Assembly: GCF_048001765.1 (NCBI RefSeq) | Contig: NZ_CP181447.1 | Location: 248,001 to 312,000, forward strand | Source: Bombiscardovia asteroides_K | Lineage (GTDB): Bacteria > Actinomycetota > Actinomycetes > Actinomycetales > Bifidobacteriaceae | DNA: 64,000 bases | Direction of reading: 5' to 3' | Shown here: positions 37,573 to 47,063 of the stretch, piece by piece | Layout of the letters: every line of letters begins with the position of its first letter | Position numbering within the stretch: position 1 is the first letter of the stretch | The notes under the pieces: model-generated | Seen by the model: the letters and a program-made list of their open reading frames with translations, nothing else | What the model was told of the DNA's origin: nothing | Databases searched by the model: none | Position numbers and translations under genes: made by a program

Positions 37573-37941
37573 TCAGATGGTCAGATGGATGCCTTTCCCT
37601 GCCAGATTCTCCAAGCACTCCTGCAGATAGGATGCATCGTGCTCGGGGTAGATGGGGTCCGTCAACGGCTCTACAGCCAGATTCTCGTAGGGAGGGCAGT
37701 GCCTGCCACGGTAGAGCGGGTCATACCAGGCAGGATCGTGATGATAGCCGCGCTCGTGCATCGTTGCCATGACTAATAGATGAAATTGAAAGAGCTTGTA
37801 TGGGGGATGAAGAAAGACATAGTCAACGGTGGCATGCCGTCGACCCCACCCCAGGCCCCGCAGGGCGGTGATCTCCCGATGCTGGCCCAGCAGCTGCTGT
37901 CTGGGAAGCAACGGGATCAGATCCTGATGCCACAATCGCAT
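37573..37941 (-). CDS. TIGR02328-type protein (possible pyrimidine-dimer glycosylase relative)
   Basis: 122 residues starting MRLWHQDLIPLLPRQQLLGQ, then HREITALRGLGWGRRHATV and MHERGYHHDPAWYD. This matches my recollection of the TIGR02328 family, whose members are linked by similarity to the T4 endonuclease V fold. Role is inferred: DNA repair or an uncharacterised enzyme. GAGGGGG precedes ATG 37941. It stands alone. Confidence 0.7.
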   Translation of the reverse strand: MRLWHQDLIPLLPRQQLLGQHREITALRGLGWGRRHATVDYVFLHPPYKLFQFHLLVMATMHERGYHHDPAWYDPLYRGRHCPPYENLAVEPLTDPIYPEHDASYLQECLENLAGKGIHLTI

Positions 37942-38052
37942 GACGACCCCCTCGTTGCGGTCATAGATGAACCCCCCTTCAGCCTAGCCGCTCGCATCAC
38001 TGTAAAGCGGACTGGCAGAGGAGGGGTTCCGACAATTCCTTACTGGAGTTCC

Positions 38053-38793
38053 TTACTGGGCGATGAAACCACCGTCCACAACAAATTCGGCACCCAGCGC
38101 GAACTTGGATTCGTCGCTGGCCAGATAGACGCAGATTTCTCCGATGTCCTGGGGCTCTCCGATATGGCCCAGAGGCGTCAACTTGCTCATCCTGTCCTCA
38201 AGGCTCTGGCTGATCAGAGGGGTCTTGATGAATCCGGGATGGACCGAGTTGATGCGAACACCGTAATTGTTGTTGGCAGAATCCAGGGCGGCGGACTTGG
38301 TCAGTAGCCTGGTACCGCCCTTGCTGGCGTTATAAGCTCCGGCTCCGCTCAGGCCTACGAAGCCCTCGATGGAGGAGATGTTGATAACGGATCCACCGCG
38401 ACCCTTCATGACCCGCATGCCATGCTTGGTGCCAAGGAAGGTTCCGTTGAGATTGATGGCGATGACCTTTTTCCAGTCCTCGTAGCTCTCCTGGTCCATG
38501 GTGGCCCCGCTGCCGCCTATGCCGGCATTGTTGACCACGGTGGTCAGTTGGCCCAGCTCCTTTTCAACGGTGTCGATGGTGGAGACCCACTGGTCCTCGT
38601 CCGTCACGTCCAAGGTGTGGAAAACGACCTGCCCGGGGTGCTCCTGCATGAAGCTGCGTGAAGCATCGCTCTCCTTGATGTCGGTAAGGGCCACCTTGGC
38701 TCCCTCGCGGACGAAGCATTCGGCTATGCCCACGCCCATGCCGCCGGTTCCTCCGGTGATAATGGCTACCTTACCTTGTAGTCGATCAGTCAT
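38053..38793 (-). CDS. SDR-family oxidoreductase
   Basis: NAD(P)-dependent short-chain dehydrogenase of 246 residues. The cofactor motif is TGGTGGMG near the N-terminus; Asp in ALTDIKE after the second strand favours NAD. Catalytic residues are Asn in NNAG, Ser in NISSIEG and YNASK. The C-terminal VVDGGF is standard for 3-ketoacyl reductase-like or sugar/polyol dehydrogenases. AAGGAG stands five bases before ATG 38793. It lies 59 bp downstream of galT on the same strand and might be a loose extension of that operon. Substrate unknown. Confidence 0.88.
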   Translation of the reverse strand: MTDRLQGKVAIITGGTGGMGVGIAECFVREGAKVALTDIKESDASRSFMQEHPGQVVFHTLDVTDEDQWVSTIDTVEKELGQLTTVVNNAGIGGSGATMDQESYEDWKKVIAINLNGTFLGTKHGMRVMKGRGGSVINISSIEGFVGLSGAGAYNASKGGTRLLTKSAALDSANNNYGVRINSVHPGFIKTPLISQSLEDRMSKLTPLGHIGEPQDIGEICVYLASDESKFALGAEFVVDGGFIAQ

Positions 38794-38852
38794 ATCCACT
38801 CCTTTATAGAGATGTGCTGTCGTATTCCATCTTATGGGATGGCATGCCCACG

Positions 38853-40385
38853 CTACCGATCAATGAATCCTAGTCCGAGCAGGAAGGCCCGGGTCTGCGT
38901 AGGATCCTTGAATACTGCGGTGTTGCCCAGGATTCGCTTGCAGACATCGCCCAATTCCCGGCGTATGGCCGAACGGATCCGGTCAGGATCGCGCGATCCC
39001 CCCAGCATGACTGTCAGCTCATCCCACTGATTACGGAACGCCTTTAAGGGCTCAGGAAGATTCTCGCCATCTTCCAGGGCTTGGGCGAGTCTTGTCAGCT
39101 GGGGCACCAAGCGGCCTGGCAGAACGAAGAGACCTTGGGCTTCTATTAATCCTATGGGCTCCTGCTTGATGGCATAGAACTCAGGATGGACGTGGAAGAT
39201 GCCGTCCGGATACTGCTCGCTGACTCCGTTGTTGCGCAGAATCAGGTTCATCTCGTATCCCCGGTCAGTGATGAGCACGCTAGGTGAGAGCGCTGATTGA
39301 CGGCCATGGGGACCCTGTGGGCGGACGTTCAGAGCTTCGTCGGAGTAATCGATCCAGCCGCGCCGGATCAGGTCACTTACCTCAATGATGTCCTCCCGAT
39401 CACGACCTATCAGGCGGATGGCCGTGCCTGGCCAGTCCGGAATTTCGATCAGAATTCCAGATATGCCAGGCAAGGACATGGCCATCCTGGCTGGAGCCTT
39501 ATGCAAGGGCAGAATCTCTCCTCCGCCCTGGTAGTGGTCGTGGGCCAGCACCGATCCGCCGATTCCCGGCAGAGCGGCATTGCATCCAAGGAAGTAGTCT
39601 GGGAATCGATCCACGAAGTCCAGAAGGTTGCCGAAAGTCTCTCGATCCACACGCATGGGCCTATGCTCTGCATTGACGCAGATGCCATGCTGGTCAAAGT
39701 AGCCGTAAGGAGAGAATTGCCAGAACCAGGGATGGCCGCCAAGGGTCACGCCTAAAGTGCGTAGGGTGCTCCTGCCCCGTCCTGCGAAACCTTCATTTGC
39801 TCTACATATGGTGCATGCCGGATAGCCGCTGCCCACCCGATTGCCGGCTGTGGCTTTGGCCATGGTGCGGAACTCGGGTTTGGCCTGGTTGATGGTGATG
39901 ATCAGGCCTTGGGATTCGAACCTGGGGTTGCGATCCAGGCTGGCTTTTTTGATGTAGGTCGATGCGATTCCGTAATCATAGAGCAAGCGCATGGCGGCCA
40001 TGGATCCCTTTGCCGCCTCAACAGCGGCGAATCTGTCGGCCACTTGGGATGGGGAACGGGTGATCTGTCCCATGAGGCGATCAGTGACCGCTGCATCCTG
40101 ATCAGCTGTGAATACACCTGCGTCGTGGGCATCCCTGCAAAAAGTCGTCAGCAGGTTGGTGATCTCTTCGGCTGTGGAGCCTTGGCTCGCCAATTCTTGT
40201 GCGGAAGTCCGGTCGCTAGGAGTATAGGAGTCCAAATTCAGCAGTGCCAGTAGACGGTTGCGCGTCCAGTCCGTGTCGCGTTCATCCAATTCCAGATGCC
40301 GTCGGGCAAAGTCGAGAAGGGCATCCAAGTCTGCATCCAGGGCAGGTTGTTTTTCAGATTCCCGTGAATCGGTCCGTGGGTTCAT
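38853..40385 (-). CDS. galT: Class II UTP-hexose-1-phosphate uridylyltransferase (LnpC-like)
   Basis: 510 residues, class II GalT (Firmicutes/bifidobacterial type), not the short HIT class I. Segments are DYGIASTYIKKASLDRNPRF, the Cys pair TICRANEGFAGR, HPWFWQFSPYGYFDQH and the active-site-like VLAHDHYQGG. In the lacto-N-biose pathway this enzyme uridylylates Gal-1-P and GalNAc/GlcNAc-1-P. Its ATG overlaps the nahK stop by four bases. It is the last gene of the cluster; the epimerase usually next (lnpD/galE) is absent here. Confidence 0.93.
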   Translation of the reverse strand: MNPRTDSRESEKQPALDADLDALLDFARRHLELDERDTDWTRNRLLALLNLDSYTPSDRTSAQELASQGSTAEEITNLLTTFCRDAHDAGVFTADQDAAVTDRLMGQITRSPSQVADRFAAVEAAKGSMAAMRLLYDYGIASTYIKKASLDRNPRFESQGLIITINQAKPEFRTMAKATAGNRVGSGYPACTICRANEGFAGRGRSTLRTLGVTLGGHPWFWQFSPYGYFDQHGICVNAEHRPMRVDRETFGNLLDFVDRFPDYFLGCNAALPGIGGSVLAHDHYQGGGEILPLHKAPARMAMSLPGISGILIEIPDWPGTAIRLIGRDREDIIEVSDLIRRGWIDYSDEALNVRPQGPHGRQSALSPSVLITDRGYEMNLILRNNGVSEQYPDGIFHVHPEFYAIKQEPIGLIEAQGLFVLPGRLVPQLTRLAQALEDGENLPEPLKAFRNQWDELTVMLGGSRDPDRIRSAIRRELGDVCKRILGNTAVFKDPTQTRAFLLGLGFIDR

Positions 40386-41461
40386 CTGGTGGACTCCAAG
40401 ATTTGCCCGACCATGCTGGCAGTCTGATTTGTGGATTTTTCCATCTGACGGGCCAGGGTCACCTGGGTGCGGCAGCGCACCAGGTTGTGCTCAGGATAGG
40501 CGACGGCGAAGTAAGTGTCCCCTTGCAGGTAATCAGTCAGGAATCGCATGCCGCATTCCTCGGTCATCAGCAAGGCGCTCAGGGGAAGCAGACTGGCCTC
40601 CCGATCGGTGATGCTTGAGCGGACCGCTCCAATGAACCCTTGGGCGTAGGACTGGAAAAGATCGGTGTCAAAGTGCACCTTTTCCAGGTCCTGTTCGTCC
40701 TCCAGCGCAGTGGAGGCCCCGAAGCGGATGGCGTCTCCGAAGTCGAAAAGCATGGAGCCGGGCATGATTGTGTCCAGATCGATGATCGCCCTGGCTTGGC
40801 CGGTGGTCTCGTCCATGAGGATGTTGTTGAGCTTGGTATCGTTGTGGGTCACCCGCAGGGGGATGGTCCCATCAGCCAGACCATCCATCACGGTGCCGTA
40901 ACGGTCTGCGCGCTGTCGGAAGAAATCAATCTCCTCCTGGCATTCCTTGACCCGGCCTCGGCGGTCATCCTCGATGGCGGCCATCAGATCACGGAAGCGT
41001 TTGGGCGTGTCATGGAAATGGGGGATGGTCACGTTCAACTGGGAGGCATCGAAGTCGGCCAGATAATTCTGGAACCGCCCGAAAGCGTCTCCGGCGTTGC
41101 GGAAGACCTGGGGGTTGGGCACCATCTCATAGGATCGGGTGTGCTCGATGAATTTGTAGACCCGCCAGGCCCCTTGGTCGTTTTGGTACCAGGAGGCGCC
41201 CTGGTCGGTGGGTACGATGTCCAAGGTCTCCTGCCCCTGCGAGCGTAGGAAGTCGGTGACCAGCTCAATGTTGTGCATCAGGGCAGCAGTATCGGGGAAA
41301 ACAGTCGTGTTCATCTTTTGCAGGATGTACCGTCGCCGGTCGGTTCTGGCCAGGTAGGTGACATTGATATGCCCGTTGCCGTAGGGAGTAACGTCCTCCA
41401 GACTGCCCTGCATGGCGAAGTGTTCTGCCACCTGACGCAGCGCGCTCTCATCAATCTTCAT
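40382..41461 (-). CDS. nahK: N-acetylhexosamine 1-kinase
   Basis: Phosphorylates GlcNAc or GalNAc at the anomeric carbon with ATP. It has 359 residues of the aminoglycoside-phosphotransferase fold. The nucleotide-binding loop is YGNGHINVTYLA; the catalytic loop is THNDTKLNN (Asp as base) and the metal site is IDLDTIMPG. It overlaps lnpA by 11 bp and galT by 4 bp, so the three enzymes are made together. It would handle the N-acetylhexosamine left by the phosphorylase. Confidence 0.95.
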   Translation of the reverse strand: MKIDESALRQVAEHFAMQGSLEDVTPYGNGHINVTYLARTDRRRYILQKMNTTVFPDTAALMHNIELVTDFLRSQGQETLDIVPTDQGASWYQNDQGAWRVYKFIEHTRSYEMVPNPQVFRNAGDAFGRFQNYLADFDASQLNVTIPHFHDTPKRFRDLMAAIEDDRRGRVKECQEEIDFFRQRADRYGTVMDGLADGTIPLRVTHNDTKLNNILMDETTGQARAIIDLDTIMPGSMLFDFGDAIRFGASTALEDEQDLEKVHFDTDLFQSYAQGFIGAVRSSITDREASLLPLSALLMTEECGMRFLTDYLQGDTYFAVAYPEHNLVRCRTQVTLARQMEKSTNQTASMVGQILESTR

Positions 41462-43643
41462 GGTCCCTCTTTTCCGAAGGCAGCTGTTGCCAGACTATGG
41501 CCGAGGGGCCCAGGTCAAGGGCTCGGCTTGTTCCACCGGGAAGACGAATCTCAGTCCTCTGCTCCATTTCGCTGTTGTTGATTACGCAGAAGGTTCCGGC
41601 CTGAGGAAAGACGGCCACCTCGCATTCAGGATTCTCGCTGCTCCACTCCCGGTACTGCTTCTCCTTGTGGGCCGCCCAGAACAGGGCTCGTTCCAACAGG
41701 CGGGCGTTGACTGCCGAATAGGGCAGTCCAGACAGATAAACTCCGCGTCCGCTGCCGTAGTCACGCACCGCCAACTGGACCTGACCGTCATCAGCCCTGA
41801 GCAGGCCTGTTTGTCCATCGATGGGGTAGGTGTCGAGAATCGGGTGACCGAAGTCGGCAGGGGCGTTCCCCGGCAGATCATGGGTGATGAAGTGGTCTTG
41901 GATGGGCGCGGAGAAATGTTTGTCTACAGAAAGCGTCCGGTAGCGCTCCTGATCCACGCCGAAGATGTCAGCCAGCTGGAAGAATCGTCCCTGCCAGTCC
42001 AGAGCCGTGGGCTGGCCGACTCCAATCAGGCCGCCGCCGTTTTCCGTCCAGGTGCGCAGAATTCGGACCAACTCGGGGTTCTTCCAGACTGTTCCGCCGC
42101 TGAAAGCGGTGCCTTCCGGCCCGCCGCAGATGATGACGTCGATGTCCTGGTCCACGCCCTGGCTCAGCAGATCGTCAAAGCTGATGAAGCGGACAGAGAC
42201 CCTCATGCCGGAAAGGGCTTCCAGGATGCCATAGTAGGAGGCGGTCTGCTGGTTGGGCAGGGCGTGGGCCACTGTGTAGGCCATCCAGGAGCGCATGGCC
42301 CCCCAGGAGTTGAGCACCGCCACGGTCAACTGGGTGGCGGCAGGGCGGCTGCCTGTGTGTCGGTGCAAGTCACGGAACTCCTCCGCGATGGCTGCTACGG
42401 TGTCCACGAACTTGGGGAACTTTATAGCCAGCGAAGGATAGCCGCCATAGCCCATGCGCGATATGGGGCTGCGCAGGATGGCCCGACGGGCCTTCCTCCA
42501 GTTGTCCAGGCCCTCGATGCTGGGGTCGTTGCCCTCATGGAAGGTGTCTGGGAAGAAATATGGAAGGAAGCGTCCCTCGGTGTACCGAACCCCAGGTATG
42601 TCGGCAATCATGCGCAGGGTGGTTCCGTCGCCGACGGAACCGACCACTGCATCCAGTTTAAGGTCGGAGAACCCGGGCCGATAGGGTTCGGTGCCGATCC
42701 ACTGGTCGCCTAGGAACATCATGGCTTCCTTGCCCGCGGCGTGGGTCATGTCGACCATGGTGGCCACATTTGCCCTTACAAAACGGCTGATGAAATCCAT
42801 CCAGTCGCGCTGTGTTTGCGTGGGGACTAGGAAGGAGGAATTGTAGGAGCCGTCCCTAACGAAGTCCTCGGCCCGTGGACGGTATCCATATTCTTGTGAG
42901 AAATCCTCGAGGGCTCTAGGGCTGACCGTACAGGCGTATCCCAGCCAGTCGACGATCTTTTCCTGCTGATGCTGGTCGTAGAGCAGGGTGAATTGGTAGA
43001 AGAAGGTGGTGAATCGAACCACGTCGGTGGAAGGGTTGTCCCTCAGCCATCGGGCGAAGGCCTTCATGGCGAAGTCGCGGGTGGCGGGGTGGTAGATGTC
43101 CAGGGGAATCTGGTGCTCCCGATCGCCCCAGTTGTTGGTCAGGTGGTTGTACATCTCCACAGGATCCCAGATGATGCGAGCCAGGAAAGTGACCGTATAT
43201 TCATGCATGGGCATGGCACCCTCGATGTGGACGCGGTCCAAGTCAGGGTCAAGATTCCAGGATTCGTCGGGCAACACCGCACCGGTGGTCCGGTCGATCA
43301 CCTCCCAATATCGGTGGGGGTCGTCGTCGCGGTTGGGGGTGAATTGCTGGTCGAAGAAGCCGGCCATCAGATCGATGTCGACCCGTCCGTTCTGAGCCAG
43401 GACCCGATCCGTCAGCAGAAAGACCTGAGGCGTCTCGTCCATATGCTCGCGGATCCACTCGTTGTAGCCCCTGGCTGGGAAATAGGCGCTATAGACTTTT
43501 TTCCCCAGTCCAAGCAGTTCCTTGTCCAGGCTGGTGCCGTCGGAGTTGCGGATGGCATCCGCCCCCCACCTTCGGCAAAGCTCCTCGGTTTGTTTGACAA
43601 AGTGCTCCTCGCCAGGCAAGGTGAATCGGCCTGTGGTGCTCAT
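41451..43643 (-). CDS. lnpA: 1,3-beta-galactosyl-N-acetylhexosamine phosphorylase, GH112
   Basis: Phosphorolysis of galacto-N-biose or lacto-N-biose to Gal-1-P plus GalNAc or GlcNAc in the cytoplasm. 730 residues, close to the 751-residue B. longum enzyme, which it resembles along its whole length (RFTLPGEEHFVKQTEEL, GADAIRNSDGTSLD, MFLGDQWIGTEPYRPGF, GRFLPYFFPDTFHEGNDPS). The general acid Asp of this family lies in the IRNSDGT region or nearby. AAGGAG is about 11 bases before ATG 43643. It is the central enzyme of the mucin/human-milk-type disaccharide pathway. Confidence 0.96.
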   Translation of the reverse strand: MSTTGRFTLPGEEHFVKQTEELCRRWGADAIRNSDGTSLDKELLGLGKKVYSAYFPARGYNEWIREHMDETPQVFLLTDRVLAQNGRVDIDLMAGFFDQQFTPNRDDDPHRYWEVIDRTTGAVLPDESWNLDPDLDRVHIEGAMPMHEYTVTFLARIIWDPVEMYNHLTNNWGDREHQIPLDIYHPATRDFAMKAFARWLRDNPSTDVVRFTTFFYQFTLLYDQHQQEKIVDWLGYACTVSPRALEDFSQEYGYRPRAEDFVRDGSYNSSFLVPTQTQRDWMDFISRFVRANVATMVDMTHAAGKEAMMFLGDQWIGTEPYRPGFSDLKLDAVVGSVGDGTTLRMIADIPGVRYTEGRFLPYFFPDTFHEGNDPSIEGLDNWRKARRAILRSPISRMGYGGYPSLAIKFPKFVDTVAAIAEEFRDLHRHTGSRPAATQLTVAVLNSWGAMRSWMAYTVAHALPNQQTASYYGILEALSGMRVSVRFISFDDLLSQGVDQDIDVIICGGPEGTAFSGGTVWKNPELVRILRTWTENGGGLIGVGQPTALDWQGRFFQLADIFGVDQERYRTLSVDKHFSAPIQDHFITHDLPGNAPADFGHPILDTYPIDGQTGLLRADDGQVQLAVRDYGSGRGVYLSGLPYSAVNARLLERALFWAAHKEKQYREWSSENPECEVAVFPQAGTFCVINNSEMEQRTEIRLPGGTSRALDLGPSAIVWQQLPSEKRDHED

Positions 43644-43692
43644 ATATCAACATGCTCCTTCGCGGATGGATGAATTGTTTGGTGGATGAGCC

Positions 43693-44598
43693 TCAGCCCT
43701 TGACAGCGCCGGCGGCAAGACCGGCCTGCCAGAACCGCTGCAGGCACAGGAAGAGAATGATGACCGGCAGCACCCCCAGCAGGGCCCCCATCATCAGAGC
43801 GCCTCGGTCGTTGAAGGTAGGCAGGGAAACCATGCCGTACAGACCCAGGGTCACTGGGTAGAGTCCCTCGCTGGAGAGCATCATCAGTGGTAGCAGGAAG
43901 TTGTTCCAGGTCGCCACGAACAGGAAGAGGAAGATGGTCACCATGGCTGGTGCCAGCAGTCTGAGGACAATGGTGAAGAAGATGCGCGCCTCGCCGGCTC
44001 CGTCAATCCTGGCTGCTTCCAGCAGTTCCGTGGGCACTGAGCTCTGTGCATATACCCTTCCCAGGAAGAATCCGAAGGGTGAGACCGAGCAGGGGATGAT
44101 GATGGACAGCATGGTGTTGTCCAAATGCAGGGCCTGGAAGATGGAGTACTGAGGAATGGTCATCAGCGCGGCAGGCATGAGCAGGGAGGCCATGACAACG
44201 GCCATCGCTATGCCCTTCCCGCGGAAGTTGAACTTGGCTGTTCCATAGCCGGCCATGACCGAGACGATGGTTCCGATCACTGCGGATACGCCCGAGTAGA
44301 TCAACGAATTGGCAACCCACTGCCAGAATCTGGCATGTGTCCAGCCCAGTAGCTTGCTGTAGTTGGTGGCAATGGCGTCGGGTAGGTCCTTGAGGCTCGA
44401 TGCGAACCAGATACCATTGCTGCCGATCAGCTGGGAAGGCGACTTGGTAGAGGCGATGACAGCCCAATAGATAGGGAAGAGGAAGTAGATTAAGGTGATG
44501 ATCAGGACAACCACCGTGATGATTTTGGCCAGGTGGGAAGGGCGCATGGAACGTGGCAGTTCCTGGGTGGATCCGGCTTTTGAATGAAAGATGCTCAT
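43693..44598 (-). CDS. ABC permease of galacto-N-biose/lacto-N-biose importer (MalG-type)
   Basis: 301 residues with six membrane helices. The EAA loop is TELLEAARIDGAGEARIFF (about 193-211), and the C-terminus is GLAAGAVKG. Start and upstream stop overlap as TAATG. It lies between the other permease and lnpA, 49 bp upstream of the latter, so the substrate is inferred from context to be GNB or LNB. Confidence 0.92.
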   Translation of the reverse strand: MSIFHSKAGSTQELPRSMRPSHLAKIITVVVLIITLIYFLFPIYWAVIASTKSPSQLIGSNGIWFASSLKDLPDAIATNYSKLLGWTHARFWQWVANSLIYSGVSAVIGTIVSVMAGYGTAKFNFRGKGIAMAVVMASLLMPAALMTIPQYSIFQALHLDNTMLSIIIPCSVSPFGFFLGRVYAQSSVPTELLEAARIDGAGEARIFFTIVLRLLAPAMVTIFLFLFVATWNNFLLPLMMLSSEGLYPVTLGLYGMVSLPTFNDRGALMMGALLGVLPVIILFLCLQRFWQAGLAAGAVKG

Positions 44599-45554
44599 TA
44601 TTCATTCACCTTCCTTTCAATCCAGGCGTAGAGGAAGGCCAGAACGCCGGCAATCAGGGCCATGACGATGGCAATGGCCGAGGCTGGTCCGTTGCCCTTG
44701 GGGGTTAAGGTCCCACGGGAGGTGTTCATGGCCATCATCATGGGCGTGAAGGAGTTGGAGATGCCTGGATCGGCTGTCTGCATGACCTGGGGCTCGTTGA
44801 AGAGTTGGATGGTGCCGATGATGGAGAGCAGCATGGCCAGCAGGGCGGCGCCGCGCACATTGGGCAGCTTGATGTGCAAGGCGATCTGCAGACCGGTGGC
44901 CCCGTCTATGCGGGCCGCTTCGTACAGATCGTGGGGAATGGCCTGCAGGGCTGCTAGGAAGATGAGCATGTTGTATCCGGTGAAGGTCCAAGTGGTGATG
45001 TTGGCCATGGATGCCAGGACGACCTTGCCGGCGAAGAAGTCTACGGTGATGCCTATGGAGGATAGGCCCTTGACGATGGGTGAGATCTGCGGGTTGTAGA
45101 GGAAGACCCAGATGATGGATGCGACAACTCCGGGGATGGCATAGGGCAGGAAGTAGCCTAGACGGAATGGGGTCACGTGCTTGACCATATAGGAATCCAG
45201 CACCATGGCCAGGGCCAGGGCGGCGATGATCATAATGGGCACCTGGATCAGGGTATAGATCAGCACACGGCCGATTCCTGACCAGAAGGCGGCCGAGGTC
45301 ACCACATATCTGAAGTTGGCCAGACCCACGAATTTATTGACCATGGTTCCGCCCCCGTAGGCGCCGCCACCCGAGGCGACGTCCTGGAAGAAGCTGGAAT
45401 AAATGGCATAGATGATAGGGATGATGAAGACCACGATGAACAGGATGCCGAAGGGGGCCATGAAAGCCCAACCCGTGCGTTCGGCACGTTTCACCGCATC
45501 CGAGCGTCCCGCCCTGCCTGGTCGGGCAGCTGACGACCGACGTGTAGCACTCAT
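44598..45554 (-). CDS. ABC permease of galacto-N-biose/lacto-N-biose importer (MalF-type)
   Basis: 318 residues. A basic N-terminus precedes the first helix (about 31-51). The EAA loop is HDLYEAARIDGATGLQIALH (about 210-229). It forms a heterodimeric channel with the next gene. It is separated from the binding-protein gene by 131 bp that contain a strong hairpin, which may set a lower level of this mRNA segment. Confidence 0.92.
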   Translation of the reverse strand: MSATRRSSAARPGRAGRSDAVKRAERTGWAFMAPFGILFIVVFIIPIIYAIYSSFFQDVASGGGAYGGGTMVNKFVGLANFRYVVTSAAFWSGIGRVLIYTLIQVPIMIIAALALAMVLDSYMVKHVTPFRLGYFLPYAIPGVVASIIWVFLYNPQISPIVKGLSSIGITVDFFAGKVVLASMANITTWTFTGYNMLIFLAALQAIPHDLYEAARIDGATGLQIALHIKLPNVRGAALLAMLLSIIGTIQLFNEPQVMQTADPGISNSFTPMMMAMNTSRGTLTPKGNGPASAIAIVMALIAGVLAFLYAWIERKVNE

Positions 45555-45597
45555 TCTGGGTACACCTGTCCTTGTCTTAAAGAGAAAATGAGATTAT

Positions 45598-45672
45598 GAC
45601 CGAGCATGTTTGGGACCCGAAACACGTTCACCGGCTTCGGGTCCCAAACCTCGGGAATGGTCCCGCTCGGTC
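45598..45672 (-). promoter_or_regulatory. Nested intercistronic hairpin in the GNB/LNB operon
   Basis: Inner perfect 14-bp inverted repeat GTTTGGGACCCGAA (45608-45621) / TTCGGGTCCCAAAC (45636-45649) with a 14-nt loop, enclosed by GACCGAGC (45598-45605) / GCTCGGTC (45665-45672). It follows the binding-protein stop by 13 bp and has no T tract. It is the kind of structure that stabilises the upstream cistron or partly terminates before the permeases. Confidence 0.75.
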
Positions 45673-45685
45673 CTGATGGCGTCGA

Positions 45686-47011
45686 TTACTTGGCGACGGC
45701 CAGGCCGTAGTCCTTGAGGGTGGCTACAGAGGTGGTCTGTGCCTGCGAGAAGATGTCAGCAACCTTGGCCTGCCCGGTGGCAGCCTTGGCGGCAGTTTCT
45801 GTCATGGCCGCAGCTACTGAGGAGAAGCCAGGCATGTAGGTGAAGTCGCCCATGTTTTTGTTGGCGGTGGCGAATTCCTTCATGAGGTCCTGATCGCCGA
45901 AGAAGGATGACCAGCTCTCGGGGGTCTTCGCTTCCTCGGTGGTGGCGGCCAGTACCAGACCTTGGGAGGTCAGGTCCTTGACCTGGGTGTTGAACCAGTT
46001 GAGGAACTCCATGGCCTGTTCAGGATGCTTGCTGCCTTTGAGCACAGCGACGCCGGATCCGCCGTCTGGGCTGGATTTGCCTGAATTGCCGAACCAGTCG
46101 CCCAGCTGGGCTACGCGCCATTCACCCTTGCCGGTATCGCCCATGGTGTCAACGATGAGAGGTGCCTCCCAAGCGGAGCCCACAGTACCGATCAGCTGGC
46201 CGTTCTTGAGCGAGGCATCGAAAGAGGGGTCCCAGCGTGGATTGGTTGGAGCAGCCTTGGCATCCAGCAGCTGCTGATAAACGTCGGCCACCTGCTTGGA
46301 GCCGTCGGTCTGGGTGTCCACCACCCATGCATCGTTCTTCACGGTGTACCAGGGCTTGGTGGCACCGGCCAGGCCTGGCATCATGTTGCCGGCCTCGTCG
46401 GGCTGGTAGGACATGATGTACTTGCCCTGTGCAGCCGTCTTCTTGGCGGTTTCGATCAGTTCGTCCTTGGAAGTGGGCACTGAAATGCCCAGCTTGTCAA
46501 ATTCAGCCTTGTTGTAGAAGTAGACCAGCGGGCCAGTGTCCTGCGGTAGGCCGAACATCTTGCCATCAATGCCCATAAGCTTGTATGCACCGGGGGAGAA
46601 ATTGTCCTTGTACTTGGAAGCTTCGGCACTCACGTCCTCCAGCATGCTCTTGGTATAGACCTCCGGCAGCTCGGCATAACCCACTTGGGCCAGATCCGGT
46701 GCGTTGCCGGCCTTGACATCGGTCTCCAGCTTCTTGATCATCTCGGCTGACTTGCCGTTGAGCTTGGTTGCCTTGACCTGAATGTTGGGGTGGGACTTGT
46801 TCCACCGCGCAACGATGTCATTGACGGGGGTCATGTTCGGCTTGTCCGGTAGCCGATGCAGGTAGGTGATCTGCACTTTTTCGTCCGACTTGGAAGACTC
46901 GCTTTCAGATGAGGACTTTGACGCCCCCGATGAACCGCAGCCCGACAGGGCGATGCTCAGGGCCGCCAGCGACGTCACCGCAGCGAGTAGTCGTTTCCCT
47001 TCAGATATCAT
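45686..47011 (-). CDS. Substrate-binding lipoprotein of GNB/LNB ABC importer
   Basis: 441 residues, solute-binding family 1. The signal peptide ends in lipobox ALSGCG, followed by a Ser-rich linker (about 30-42) that spaces the binding domain from the membrane. Binding-fold motifs include NAPDLAQVGYAELPEVY and PQDTGPLVYFYNKAEFDKLG. It is the first gene of the operon that ends with galT, so the ligand should be galacto-N-biose/lacto-N-biose as for the B. longum GL-BP; direct binding data cannot be read from sequence. GGAG stands ahead of ATG 47011. Confidence 0.9.
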   Translation of the reverse strand: MISEGKRLLAAVTSLAALSIALSGCGSSGASKSSSESESSKSDEKVQITYLHRLPDKPNMTPVNDIVARWNKSHPNIQVKATKLNGKSAEMIKKLETDVKAGNAPDLAQVGYAELPEVYTKSMLEDVSAEASKYKDNFSPGAYKLMGIDGKMFGLPQDTGPLVYFYNKAEFDKLGISVPTSKDELIETAKKTAAQGKYIMSYQPDEAGNMMPGLAGATKPWYTVKNDAWVVDTQTDGSKQVADVYQQLLDAKAAPTNPRWDPSFDASLKNGQLIGTVGSAWEAPLIVDTMGDTGKGEWRVAQLGDWFGNSGKSSPDGGSGVAVLKGSKHPEQAMEFLNWFNTQVKDLTSQGLVLAATTEEAKTPESWSSFFGDQDLMKEFATANKNMGDFTYMPGFSSVAAAMTETAAKAATGQAKVADIFSQAQTTSVATLKDYGLAVAK

Positions 47012-47063
47012 TTCCCGCTCCTTTACGGTAAATGGCCGTCGTCGTCACCAGACGACCAGTTTC

